NCBI GenBank assembly: GCA_947184155.2
Contig: CAMXCT020000824.1
Span: forward strand, 324,001-388,000
Length of the DNA stretch: 64,000 nucleotides
Source of the DNA: Cladocopium goreaui
Lineage: Eukaryota > Sar > Dinophyceae > Suessiales > Symbiodiniaceae
Reading direction: 5' to 3'
Position 1 is the stretch's first letter, and every line of letters starts with the position of its first letter. The notes beneath the pieces were generated by a model. It had not been told where the DNA came from. It ran no database searches and worked only from the letters and a program-made list of their open reading frames with translations. The translations under genes and the position numbers were made by a program. Shown here in pieces: positions 21,601 through 32,302 of this stretch.

Positions 21601-22810
21601 TGAGAAGGTGGGCTGTCAGCAAACCACCCGGTTTTTGGGTATGGAGTTGTCTCGAGATCAAAATGGAGTGTGGTGCGCCACTCAACACTCCTACACTTTG
21701 GATCTCTTGCAGAAGAACATGGGGATGGACAGAGAGAAGTGGGGATTGAAGAAGATTCCCATGTCAAAGGAGGATGGAAGTTTGGATAGTGATGGTGAGG
21801 ATGATGCAGAAAAGACAGTAGAAAAGGTTCGAGAAGCACAGAGAATTGTAGGTGAGCTGACCTGGCTGGTGACCAGGTGTCGCCCCGACATCATGTATGT
21901 CATGTCCAGAATTTCCAGATGGACCACCAGACGACCTTCCAAGGTCATTGCTGCAGCGCCTCAAATCTGGAAATACCTTGCGAATTCCATCCAAGAAGGG
22001 ATTCGTTTTGGAGGAAACGAAGATGGTTGCCTAGACCTCCTGGTCTACACCGACGCGGCCTATGGAAATGAAGGCCACGGATGTTCAGTGGTGATGTGGC
22101 TGGGAGCTCCAATTTTGTGGCGAAGCTCGCGCCAACAACTTCAAACCGCATCCACAGCAGAGTCGGAGCTGTTGGAGATTTTGGAAGGAGGAGTTTTGGC
22201 CGAGGCAGTCAGAGTAGTGGTAGAAGAAATTTTGGAAAGGGCAGTGCGATGTTGGCAGTACTCGGATTCTGCCTCAGCCATCGCCATAGTTGGAGGCGAC
22301 AGTGCGTCCTGGAGGACGCGCCACTTGAGAAAGAGGGCTCGCTACATGAGATGGCGGGTGCTGAGTGGAGATGTCATCCTCCGACACACTCCAGGCAACG
22401 GCATGATCGCCGACCTGGGCACCAAAGCTTTGGCGGCATTGAAGTTGGAGGAGCTGAAGAAAGCCATGGGCATGACAGATAGAAAGATCAAAACAGAAAA
22501 AGAAAAGGAAGATCTCGGTGTGGTGAAAGGGCCTACCGAAGAAAAAGAAGAGAATGGCGTGGTGAGAGAGCCGGCCATAGAGACGAAAGAAGCGAAAGGA
22601 GGGATAAAGTCCCCAAAAGATATGGTCAGGATGGCGATGATCATGGCCATGCTCAGCCGAGCGAAGGCCGAAGATGAAGATGGAGATGCAGGAGAGGAAT
22701 CATCCATCTTCTTTGACATGATGATGGTATATACAATAGTGGTGGTGTTGGTCACGTTGGCCATTCAAAGCGGCTGGCAGCGACGACTGCTCAGGGCTGA
22801 GACGGCTGTG
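15632..22810 (+). CDS. Copia Gag-Pol polyprotein, N-terminal 2393 residues
   Basis: One open frame. From the N-terminus: a charged Gag-like region with a predicted coiled coil (about 190-218); a CCCH finger (C-x8-C-x5-C-x3-H, about 653-672) and a CCHC knuckle (682-695); aspartic protease with DSGATH at 803; a cytosine-methyltransferase-like segment (about 975-1160); integrase with its zinc-binding N-domain (about 1231-1262) and D1276, D1498, E1534, the last pair 35 apart; reverse transcriptase with D1848 and YVDD at 1961-1964; RNase H with D2141; and a hydrophobic segment (about 2363-2382). The 220-residue gap between the first two integrase acids is far beyond the usual ~60 and holds an acidic, AT-hook-bearing insert. 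The first ATG lies in the primer-binding site and MetMet at about 15662 is an alternative start. The frame runs on to 22888 only through foldback sequence. It resumes at 30155. Confidence 0.92.
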
Positions 22811-23348
22811 CCCAATAGGTCAGGCAAGGTTATTTGGAGCAAAATAGGTAAAAGTGATTTTGGAGGCAATTTTCTACCTAATAGGTAATTTTTAAGGAAA
22901 ACAAAATAGTTATTTTTTTTTAACTACATAGTTAATTTTTAAAGGTTCCTATCAAGGTAATTTTTGAGGATTAAAAACAAATTACCTTGAAATTTTGCCT
23001 TTTTTTCATGGAAAAAAGATAATGAATTTTGACATTTTCTTAACATTGTACCATAGTAGAGTGAATATTATCAATTGTTTGAAAAGTTTTTTAACAATAT
23101 GTTTCTTGATTTTGTGTGAAGTCAGTTCTACATGATTACTGGAAGTGCAAAAAAACTATATTGTTTGAACTTATACTTGTTTGAGCAAATCAAAGTTTTT
23201 ATTTGTGAAGATCAAATCTGATTGGATGTTTTGAAGATATGTTATACAACATCAAAGCTACAATGAAGTAACCCGAAGCATACATTCTGTCTTTGAAAGC
23301 TCGGTGAGGACATCCATCAAAGTATAATTTAGTTTTTGGTCTTTCTTG

Positions 23349-24379
23349 TCAAAAAAAAGATTTTGACAGCCGGTCTTTGACAATCTCTGCCCAGTCGCTC
23401 CTGGGAGCACTTGCCCTGCTCAGTTTCATAGGAGCATCACAAATCGCTTTTGGCAATGCTGAGGATGAAGTAACCACAGCTGGTGTAGAGGAAGCACTGC
23501 TACCACTACCACAACTACCACTACCACTACCACCACAACTAGCTCCAGTGCCAAGCTGGCTCCAGGGCCTGCTCGACATGAATTGACTCATCTGCGAATA
23601 ACTCATCCTTGGTGATGTTGGCTTGGCCACCATGCAAGACCATGGAACTGCCCTGCTTCTTCTCAATGGCTGTGGCTATTGTCCTGACATGATAGTAACC
23701 ATCTTTCTGATAGACATCACCTCGTCTTTCTGCTCATTCAAAGCTTGCTGGTTTCACTGGAATTTTTCCACGACATGATGGAGTGAGGCAACCCAGTAAC
23801 CTGAGATTTGTTGGTGCAAATCTCAAAGTTCTTCTTGAAAACCTCGCACTGGGTATTTCCAGGAGCAAAAGCAAACTCGCCACTGGTGTTCTGCTGAAAG
23901 ACTTTGTTGATGAATTGACTCTTAAATAACCTTGGGGGAGAGAATTCTTGGAGCCCTCTTCATAGAGCTGCTGAAGATCTTCTGGCACCTGGCCACTTTT
24001 GATCATTCTGGCACATTTCCTTACCTTGGGGTAGCTTCGATGCTCATCATCAGCAACTGTTGCATCCTCCTCTTTAGGCTCCTCATCTTCTCCTTCTGCA
24101 TGGTCATCAGGAACTGGCTCATCCCTGGTCTTCTTCCATCCTGCTGCCATCTCCTTGCAGTCTTCGCTTTGGCCTTGGCTTTCGCCTTCAGCTGCATCAG
24201 GTCTTTTCAGGATTTTCTTCATTGTGCTCTTGGCTTTTGCCTTTTGAGCTTTCATTGGCGAAGAAGTAACCCCAGGAGCTTTGCTGGCAGCAGCCTTGGC
24301 TTTACCTGCTGCCTTTGCCTTGACTTTAGATTTTGCTTTCACCTTGGCTTTGGCCTTTGCCTTGGGTGCTGCAGTATCT
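23349..24379 (-). pseudogene. Lys/Ala-rich dinoflagellate-type gene, left-arm copy
   Basis: Read on the minus strand: (KAKAKV)-type repeats, then KAPGVTSSPMKAQKAKAK, KKILKRPDAAEGE, an acidic segment EDEEPKEEDATVADDEHRSY, VRKCARMIKSGQVPEDLQQL, and, with frame changes, a region with IMSWK and KDGYYHV, then a Gly/Ser-rich tail. The order resembles a repeated dinoflagellate protein family of unknown function that I recall only loosely. The frame is open to about 23930 and then needs shifts. An intron with acceptor CTTAG may precede the KAKAK segment. The matching copy at 28688-29646 is broken at different places. Confidence 0.55.
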
Positions 24380-24799
24380 AAGAATCTAAGTCAGCTCATG
24401 GGGCAGCTTCTTCTGGAGAAGCCTGTTCTACAGATTCTGGTGCTGGTTCAGGTGGAGGCAAAAGCAAGCATAGCATCAGGTGGACAGGCCTCTTCATGAG
24501 GTTACCAACAGGGGCGACAAGTGACAAGTAACTTCAATCTTGAGCACCAGTGTGCTACATGGATGGTACATGCACTTGTACACTTGACATATTTTCCAAC
24601 CTTTCACCAAAAAGTAGCCCACATACCAAAGACCTTGTGCATGTATCAACCAACCATGGTGCTATTTATCATTCACAAAAGGTGTTGCATGAGATTTTCT
24701 TATTTTTGGATGGTAATATGTTCTTGTGAAATGAATATTTGTCCTATGCATGCAATAATGGAAAACAATACTTAAAGATATGCTGCGACTTTAAGAAAT

Positions 24800-24960
24800 G
24801 GTTCGTGTTCAAAAACATTAACAAGATAAACAAATATATAAATAGAAAAATAAAACATATATATATATATAAAAGAATGAATAGCAAAAACAATATTGAA
24901 CAAATAAATAGTATAAATATATATGTACACAGTATGTATATATATATATATGTATCCAAT
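24800..24960. repeat. AT-rich microsatellite
   Basis: Runs of TA and AATA type. The open frames on both strands are compositional. Confidence 0.6.
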
Positions 24961-24994
24961 CAATAATCAGTGGTGGTATATGTGGCAAAAAAAA

Positions 24995-25990
24995 CATATT
25001 ACAGTTTCAGTATTGTACATGTGGCTTTTTGTTTTATTTATGTATGTTCACCTAATGTAATTGCTCTTGTCCTAGTTTTTTTTGAAACTTTAAGGCATCA
25101 TGTACCCAAATACTAATGTAGAGATATATGTGTATTCATTTGGTGTGGTGTTATTGGTTGGCTTGGGGTTCGGTTACAGTTTTGCAAACCAAACCCATTG
25201 CATGCCAACCAACCCTATAAGGTACCTTGTAAAATGAAAGGTGCTTTAAGCCATCTTAAGGTACCTTTCATTTTTTGGAAAAATAAAACATTAAAGAAAT
25301 AGAAATGGGAATGTCTCAAAAATGTCTAGTGCAAATATCTGATTATAGTTTCTGTATTGTACATGTGTTTTTCTTTTCTTATTTATGTATGTTCACCTAA
25401 TGTAATTGCTCTTGCCCTATGTTTTTTTGATGACACTTTAAGGCATAATGTGACATAATGTACCCAAATACTAATGTGGAGGTATATGTGTATTCATTTG
25501 GTGTGGGGTCATTATTTGGCTTGGGGCCTGGGGTTACTGTTTGCAAACTAAACCCATTGCATGCCAACCAACCCTAGTAGGTACTTTGTAAAATAAAAAG
25601 GTGCTTTAAGCCCTCCCAAGGTACCTTTTCATTTTTGGGAAAAATAAAACAAATAAACATATAGATGCCTCAAAATGCCTAAGGCAAATGTTTGATTACA
25701 ATTTCAGTATTGTACATGTGTTTGTTGGTGTTTTTTTTTTAATGTATGTTCACCTAATTTAGTTGCTCTTGTCCTAGGATTTTTTTGATGCAACTTCAAG
25801 ACATCATGTACCCAAATACTACTGTGGATATATATATATATATATATGTGTATTCATTTGGTGTGGGGTTATAATTTGGTTTGGGGTTACTGCATTGCAA
25901 ACCAAAACCATTGCATGACAACCAAACCATGTTTTGGGTTACTTTTTAAAACACATTTAGACATGGTGGGTGTAACATGCCAAAACAATT
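24995..25990. repeat. Left-arm ~345 bp tandem repeats, about three units
   Basis: Each unit runs from CAGTATTGTACATGTG through TATGTATGTTCACCTAATG, CCCAAATACTA and TTCATTTGGTGTGG to AAGGTACCTTTCATTTT. Starts fall near 25005, 25350 and 25700. The third unit loses similarity after about 25900. The same block is inverted in the right arm. Confidence 0.8.
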
Positions 25991-26274
25991 TGCACAAAAA
26001 ACAACCACTGGTTGTTTTTTTAATGATAAAAAACACTTACAAAGAATAGTAATCCATATTTGGGGTTACTTCTTTTAAAATGATCCCAACAATAGATCCC
26101 TATGTTGTTTTTATTTTTTCAACCAGTAACATACATGAAACCTATTTTCTTCTTAAAAAACAACATTTTTTGAAATGAAACACTCATTTTTTTAAACAAA
26201 CAAACATGGTTTTCAAGAAAATAAACACTATTTTTTTCAAAAAAAACAAGTTTTCTCTATATTTTTTTTTACTG

Positions 26275-26632
26275 CCCTGAAAGTTTGTTGAAAGTTTGTT
26301 GCAAACTTTCAGTCAAACTTTCAGGGGGGGTTGCAAGTTTGACTGAAACTTTCAATGCAAACTTGCAGGGCTGGATTGAAAGTTTCAATGCAAACTTTCA
26401 AGGCTGGATTGAAAGTTTAAAGAAACTTGCAGGGCTACACTGAAAGTTTCATGAAACTTTCAGTGTAGCCCTGCAAGTTTCTTTAAACTTTCAATCCAGC
26501 CTTGAAAGTTTGCATTGAAACTTTCAATCCAGCCCTGCAAGTTTGCATTGAAAGTTTCAGTCAAACTTGCAACCCCCCCTGAAAGTTTGACTGAAAGTTT
26601 GCAACAAACTTTCAACAAACTTTCAGGGCAGT
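26275..26632. repeat. Central GAAAGTTT-rich hairpin of the foldback
   Basis: Nested inverted copies of GAAAGTTT, GCAAACTTTC and AGGGCTGGATTGAAAG surround the symmetry axis at 26451/26452. There is no unique spacer: the palindrome closes directly at AGTTTCATGAAACT. Such a perfect centre should be unstable in bacterial cloning hosts. Confidence 0.85.
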
Positions 26633-26889
26633 AAAAAAAAAATATAGAGAAAACTTGTTTTTTTTGAAAAAAATAGTGTTTATTTTCTTTAAAACCATGT
26701 TTGTTTGTTAAAAAAAATGAGTGTTTCATTTCAAAAAATGTTGTTTTTTAAGAAGACAATAGGTTTCATGTATGTTACTGGTTGAAAAAATAAAAACAAC
26801 ATAGGGATCTATTGTTGGGATCATTTTAAAAGAAGTAACCCCAAATATGGATTACTATTCTTTGTAAGTGTTTTTTATCATTAAAAAAA

Positions 26890-27990
26890 TCAAATAAAAA
26901 ACGAAGGTTATTGTTGCCTGGTTTTTAGATAAACATGTAGTACCAACCATGGTTTGTGTTTGATTGAATGCTGTGTGTTTCCAAAATGGAAACCCCAAAC
27001 ATAGGTTGGTTGTCATGCAATGGTTTTGGTTTGCAATGCAGTAACCCCAAACCAAATTATAACCCCACACCAAATGAATACACATATAATATATATATAT
27101 ATCCACAGTAGTATTTGGGTACATGGTGTCTTGAAGTTGCATCAAAAAATCCTAGGACAAGAGCAACTAAATTAGGTGAACATACATTAAAAAAAAACAC
27201 CAACAAACACATGTACAATACTGAAATTGTAATCAAACATTTGCCTTAGGCATTTTGAGACATCTATATGTTTATTTGTTTTATTTTTCCCAAAAATGAA
27301 AAGGTACCTTGGGAGGGCTTAAAGCACCTTTTTATTTTACAAAGTACCTACTAGGGTTGGTTGGCATGCAATGGGTTTAGTTTGCAAACAGTAACCCCAA
27401 GCCAAATAATAACCCCACACCACATGAATACACATATACCTCCACATTAGTATTTGGGTACATTATGTCACATTATGCCTTAAAGTGTCATCAAAAAAAT
27501 TTAGGGCAAGAGCAATTACATTAGGTGAACGTACATAAATAAGAAAAGACAAAACACATGTACAATACAGAAACTATAATCAGATATTTGCACTAGACAT
27601 TTTTGAGACATTCCCATTTCTATTTCTTTAATGTTTTATTTTTCCAAAAAATGAAAGGTACCTTAAGATGGCTTAAAGCACCTTTCATTTTACAAGGTAC
27701 CTTATGGGGTTGGTTGGCATGCAATGGGTGTGGTTTGCAAAACTGTAACCCCAAGCCAACTAATGACTAATAACACCACACCACCTGAATACATGTGTAT
27801 TAATGCATACCTATATATATATATTTAAATATATATATATAAAGATATATAGATACATAGACACAGTGATATTTAGGCACATTACGTCTTAGAGTTTCAT
27901 CAAAATAATCATAGGACAAGAGCAGCACATAAATAACAAAACAAACAAGATATGTACAATACTGAAATTGCAATAAAGCTAGACATTTTG
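26890..27990. repeat. Right-arm ~345 bp tandem repeats, inverted
   Basis: Mirror of the left-arm block, with a fourth partial unit at about 27900-28090 containing AAAGGTACCTTAAGATGGC again. The units have diverged from those in the left arm by small indels and TA-run length. Confidence 0.78.
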
Positions 27991-28687
27991 AGACATCTCC
28001 ATTTCTATTTCTTTAATGTTTTATTTTTCCAAAAAATGAAAGGTACCTTAAGATGGCTTAAAGCACCTTTCATTTTCCTAGGTACCATTGTGGAACCAGT
28101 TTTTGAACATGTTAGATTTCGGTTTCGGGAACCAATTTTCAGACGTTTTGAGACATCTCCAGCTCTACTTTTTTAAGTTTTGTTCAATGAAAATGACAAA
28201 GCCATGCAACATCCATTGTGAAGTATAGATATCACATTTGTTGATTGATACATTCACAAGGTCTTTGGTATTTCTGTTGTAAGCTTTTCTGACATCATCA
28301 TGGGCAAAACATGTTCTTCATGGAGTTACTTTTGGTGAAAGGCTGGAATTTACATCAAGTGTACACTTAGGGATGTCTCAAAATAGGAGGGCCCCAAAGC
28401 TCTGTTTTGCACACTAAAAAACAAGGGCTTGGGGCCCCCTATTTTGAGACATCCCCAATTGCATATACCATCTGTGTAGCACACTGGTGCTCAAGATTGA
28501 AGTTACTTGTCACTTGTCGCCCCTGTTGGTAACCTCATGAAGAGGCCTGCTTGTCCACCTGATGCTATGCTTGCATGTTGCCTCCACCTGAACCAGCACC
28601 AGAATCTGTAGAACAGGCTTCTCCAGAAGAAACTGCCCCATGAGCTGACTTAGATTCTTAGATACTGCAGCACCAAAGGCAAAGGCC

Positions 28688-29646
28688 AAAGCCTAGGTGA
28701 AAGCAAAATCTAAAGTCAAGGCAAAGGCAGCAGGTAAAGCCAAGGCTGCTGCCAGCAAAGCTCCTGGGGTTACTTCTTCGCCAATGAAAGCTCAAAAGGC
28801 AAAAGCCAAGAGCACAATGAAGAAAATCCTGACAAGACCTGATGCAGCTGAAGGCGAAAGCCAAGGCCAAAGCGAAGACTGTCAAGGAGATGGCAGCAGG
28901 ATGGAAGAAGACCAGGGATGAGCCAGTTCCTGATGACCATGCAGAAGGAGAAGATGAGGAGCCTAAAGAGGAGGATGCAACAGTTGCTGATGATGAGCAT
29001 CGAAGCTACCCCAAGGTAAGGAAATGTGCCAGAATGATCAAAAGTGGCCAGGTGCCAGAAGATCTTCAGCAGCTCTATGAAGAAGAGGGCTCCAAGAATT
29101 CTCTTGAACACCAGAGGCGAGTCTGTGTTTGCTCCTGGAAATACCCAGTGTTCGAAGTTTTCAAGAAGAACTCTGAGATTTGCAGCAAATCTCAGATTAC
29201 TGGGTTGGCTTAGGTTGTGGACAAAATCCAGGGAAACCAGCAAGCTTTGAATGATGCAGAAAGACGAGGTGATGTCTATCAGAAAGATGGTTACTATCAT
29301 GTCAAGACAATAGCCACAGCCATTGTGCCCTGCCATGGTCTTGCATGGTGGCCAAGCCAACCTCACCAAGGATGAGAGTTCGCAGGTGAGCCAATTCATG
29401 TCGAGCAGGCCCTGGAGCCAGTTTGGCACTGGAGCTAGTTGTGGTGGTAGTGGTGGTTGTGGTAGTGGTAGCAGTGCTTCCTCTACACCAGCTGTGGTTA
29501 CTTCATCCTCAGCATTGCCAAAAGCGATTTCTGATGCTCCTGTTAAACTGAGCTGGGCAAGTGTGCAGCATGACATCAAAGAAACCAAAGTGGTTCAGGA
29601 GCGACTGGGTAGAGACAAGAAAGACCAAAAATCAATGATACTTTGA
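28688..29646 (+). pseudogene. Lys/Ala-rich dinoflagellate-type gene, right-arm copy
   Basis: Plus-strand counterpart of the 23349-24379 copy. It has its own breaks: an in-frame TAG in the KAKA region at about 28692, a frameshift after PDAAEGE at about 28850, and a deletion near 29100 joining EEGSKNSLEHQ to a later segment. It keeps VRKCARMIKSGQVPEDLQQL and, after another stop, ALNDAERRGDVYQKDGYYHV. Because the lesions differ between arms, the copies decayed separately after the inverted duplication formed. Confidence 0.55.
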
Positions 29647-30154
29647 AGGATGCCTTCACTGAGCTTTCAAAGACAGAATGCATGCTTGGACAATGCTTCA
29701 TTGCCAAGTATGACTGGTTCATTATTGCCATAATCTTGTTTCATGCCTTTTCTGACTTTTCCTCATTTTTGCTATGCTGTTGTTTCATAAATTTTGTCAG
29801 TGACACAAACACTACCCATGATCAAATCATTTGATCCAATCCAAGCGCCAAGGGAAAAACATGAGACCCTGTCAAAATACATGAAGTAAACCCATACATA
29901 TAGTAACCCCAAGAGAACATCAGACACATACCATATAACAAAAGAAAATAATAAATATATGTAAAAACGAAGTGAAAAAAAATAACCCTTAAAAGTTACC
30001 TTGAAATAGGTTATCAATAATTAATAATAATTACCTTTCAAGGTAATTTTTTTTACCTATTAGTTAAAAAAAATCGACCAAAATTACTTACAAAAAGGTA
30101 TTTTTTTTAGAGTTACCTATTTTGCTCCAAATAACCTTGCCTGACCTATTGGGT

Positions 30155-31253
30155 GGGATCAGATCGATCCCGCGGCGAACTCGCTCAACGGAGTGCCAGG
30201 ACATCGGGTCTGATGACCGATGGTCCAACCTCCGTCCCGGGTGAGACGGTTCTGGGATTCGGTGGAGGAGACCAATCTCGGGACGAACTCCCCAGGGGAA
30301 GCAGTCAGTTGCTCGGGAGTGCCAGGACATCAGGTCTGACGTCACAGACTGGTGGTCCAACCTCCCTGCCGGGTGAGACGGTTCTGGGATTTGGTAGAGG
30401 AGACCAATCTCGGGACGAACTCCCCAGGCGAAGCGGCCAACCATCTGGGAGTGCCAGGACGTCGGGTCTAGCGTCACAGACCGATTGTCCAACCTCCCCG
30501 CCGGGTGAGACGGTTCTGGGATTTGGTGGAGGAGACCAATCTCGGGACGAACTCCCCAGGCGAAGTGGCCCACCACTAAAAGAAGAAAAGGAAGAAACAC
30601 CAAAGGCTGTAAAAAGAGCCAAAAGTATGGGCCAATCTTCTGCGTCCAAACAGGACGGACAGAGGAACACCTATGGCCAACCAGCTTCAAAACTGGAAGC
30701 TCCGCTACCAGAAGATCAAACAGCCTCTGCAGGAATCCAAGAACCAGTGATTCCCAAGGCGGCAGCAGAAAAGAAAGAAGTTGCTCCGCCACCAAAAGCT
30801 TTGCAATCAAAGTCAAAAGGAAAGAAAAGTGATGAAAGGAAGCCAAATGAAACGACATCAACAGGGATGACGCAGATCAGAACCGATCATGCTGCAGCCG
30901 AGCCAAAAGCTGCAGCTTCCTCATCCACTGGCACTGGTGCTCAGATCCCTACGGATCCATCTTCCAGTGCTGACCCATCGATTGACCTGTACTTTACAGG
31001 CCTTGGAAAGAAATATCACTTCCGAAAGGATTGCTATGGGTTGAGAAATTCACAGATGGTGCGACACACCGATATCTGTGAGCAGTGTGTTCCTCAACTT
31101 CGCGGATGGCATCCTCGAGGGAGAGACATGTATGGAGCTGGATTGAATGGACCCCAGCACACCGATGTGACTCACTGCGAAAAAATGCATGGATATTCCA
31201 TTGCGTATCAGCCGTGTAATTGGTGTGCGAGGCCAAATGAAAGCGAAAAGTGA
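30155..31253 (+). CDS. Copia polyprotein, C-terminal part beyond the foldback
   Basis: Continuation of the Gag-Pol frame after the insertion, to TGA at 31251-31253. First come three tandem repeats of 42-44 residues (30194-30570; each with SARTSGL, GETVLGFG and DQSRDELP), then a Lys/Pro/Ala-rich linker, then a Cys/His region. The latter has two similar modules: YHFRKDCYGL...ICEQC (about 31010-31090) and HCEKMHGYSIAYQPCNWC (about 31173-31230), each offering His and Cys plus a CxxC pair, suggestive of zinc binding. I know no copia domain with this form by name, although similar tails seem to occur in dinoflagellate copia proteins. The frame has no start codon of its own: its first codon is a GTG at the junction. 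Confidence 0.8.
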
Positions 31254-31422
31254 AAAAAGGTGCGATGACATGCAAAGTGAAAAATTTTGGAAAAGAAGAG
31301 CGGAAAAAGAACATCTGAGAGAGGGCTTGAGCTTTGAATGTAACACTGTCGTGCAGATGGTGTGAGATATATTTTGCTTTTTTCGTGTGACTGTGCCTCT
31401 AGCGAAACACAGTCAGGGGGTG
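31254..31422 (+). other. Copia 3' untranslated segment and polypurine-like tract
   Basis: Non-coding 169 bp between the polyprotein stop and the 3' LTR. AGTCAGGGGGTG directly precedes the LTR and is the likely polypurine primer for second-strand synthesis, although it is not purely purine. Confidence 0.6.
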
Positions 31423-31733
31423 TGCGAATTGCATATTCCCTATTTAGCATTCATGTCATGACTTTGCAATTGTCATTTCAATCAATGGGCATTTCACCAT
31501 AGCCCTTTTTCCAAGCTCAAAGATCGGTCGGAAGACCGGTGAGTCCAACGTGAAGGACTTTGGAAAGAGAGTTAAAAGCGCAGGACCACTTGTCTGACCG
31601 TGGAGGACTTTGTGTGTCTAACGCAAGGAGTTTGAGGTGTGGACTAGTACCTGGCTTTTCTGGCCGCAGACGTGTCAGGACTGTCAGTGCTAGTGCCCCC
31701 GATAATATTACCCGGGTGAACCTGTCGCGAACA
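31423..31733 (+). repeat. 3' LTR
   Basis: 311 bp. I find no difference from the 5' LTR on reading both. It ends CGCGAACA and is followed by the GAAAC target duplicate. Confidence 0.95.
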
Positions 31734-31748
31734 GAAACCACCAACCAG
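31734..31748. repeat. MITE family D, copy 7, right end
   Basis: GAAACCACCAACCAG completes the MITE whose left part is at 15221-15316. Joined without the retrotransposon and one GAAAC, it gives a normal D terminus. Confidence 0.88.
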
Positions 31749-32049
31749 ATTTGTAAACCAACGGTTTCACAGAGAAAGTCATGCTTTTATAACCTGACCA
31801 AATTTGTAAACAGGCTTAGCATCTCTAAGAATTATTTCCAGTCTAGAACACGGTTTAGTCCCAATGAACCACAGTTTGGAACCACCAAGAATCCCACATT
31901 CTTCCCAACATTGACAACACCATATAATACTGCCAATAATGTGGTTAAAACAATGCCATCTGCACCATCCTCCAGTCATCACCATTTATAGGTGGTATAA
32001 ACTAACCATTCCCAGTCATGGGTGGTTTATGACATTGGTTTGCCCACAT

Positions 32050-32215
32050 TGATCACTAGTATTAATCACTATTACTTAATCATTATGAATTAATCACTAT
32101 AAATCACTATTAATCACTACTAATCACTACTAATCATTATTAATCACTATTAATCACTATTAATCACTACTAATCATTATTAATCACTATTAATCACCAT
32201 TAATCATAATTTTAC
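32050..32215. repeat. TAATCACTAT 10 bp tandem repeat
   Basis: About 15 consecutive 10 bp units alternating TAATCACTAT, TAATCACTAC and TAATCATTAT. Confidence 0.85.
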
Positions 32216-32226
32216 CCACGCCACAG

Positions 32227-32302
32227 GCAACTGGCCACACACCTGGTGGAATACGATGGGCCCAGTGCTGATTTTCACGAAGCGGTGTCGCTCTCCTTGC
32301 AG
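32227..32302 (+). CDS. FkbM-type methyltransferase, downstream exon
   Basis: Acceptor GCCACAG, donor CAG/GTCTCC. The frame reads QLATHLVEYDGPSADFHEAV. The ATHLVEYDG strand resembles the QFGTHL segment near the C-terminal half of FkbM-like proteins. The frame stays open past the GT to a TGA at about 32384, so the exon could be longer. It is the first host exon after the retrotransposon. Confidence 0.5.

Larger units (their letters stand above)
22811..30153. mobile_element. Foldback-type near-palindromic element, 7.3 kb
   Basis: A giant inverted repeat. The left end (CCCAATAGGTCAGGCAAGG...) is the complement of the right end, and the axis is between 26451 and 26452. The arms are 3,641 and 3,702 bp and correspond along their whole length, but differ by substitutions and indels. 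TG occurs on both sides (22809-22810 and 30154-30155). Removing the element and one TG leaves the polyprotein frame open across the junction, so the insertion site is exact. Each arm has, from the outside in, an AT-rich end, a decayed Lys/Ala-rich gene reading outward, ~345 bp tandem repeats, and a GAAAGTTT-rich hairpin. I see no transposase frame. Drosophila FB elements are a structural parallel. Confidence 0.88.
15317..31733 (+). mobile_element. Ty1/copia LTR retrotransposon carrying a nested foldback element
   Basis: Complete LTR element of 16,417 bp, of which 7,343 bp is a later insertion (22811-30153). The LTRs run TG...CA, are 311 bp each and look identical by eye. The 5 bp target duplication GAAAC lies at 15312-15316 and 31734-31738. 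A primer-binding site adjoins the 5' LTR. The domain order Gag, protease, integrase, reverse transcriptase, RNase H is diagnostic of Ty1/copia. The element lies in the sense direction within an intron of the methyltransferase gene and inside a family D MITE. Identical LTRs mean recent insertion on the known logic that both are copied from one template. The copy is disrupted and probably not autonomous now. Confidence 0.95.

Noticed and set aside
22811-22888. The last 26 codons of the long polyprotein frame as genuine protein
   Set aside because: They come from the foldback terminus (RSGKVIWSK...). The true continuation lies at 30155.
30088-30861. Minus-strand frame of 257 codons opposite the copia C-terminus
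   Set aside because: It is the shadow of the three plus-strand repeats and the biased linker. The plus strand continues the polyprotein with Cys/His modules.
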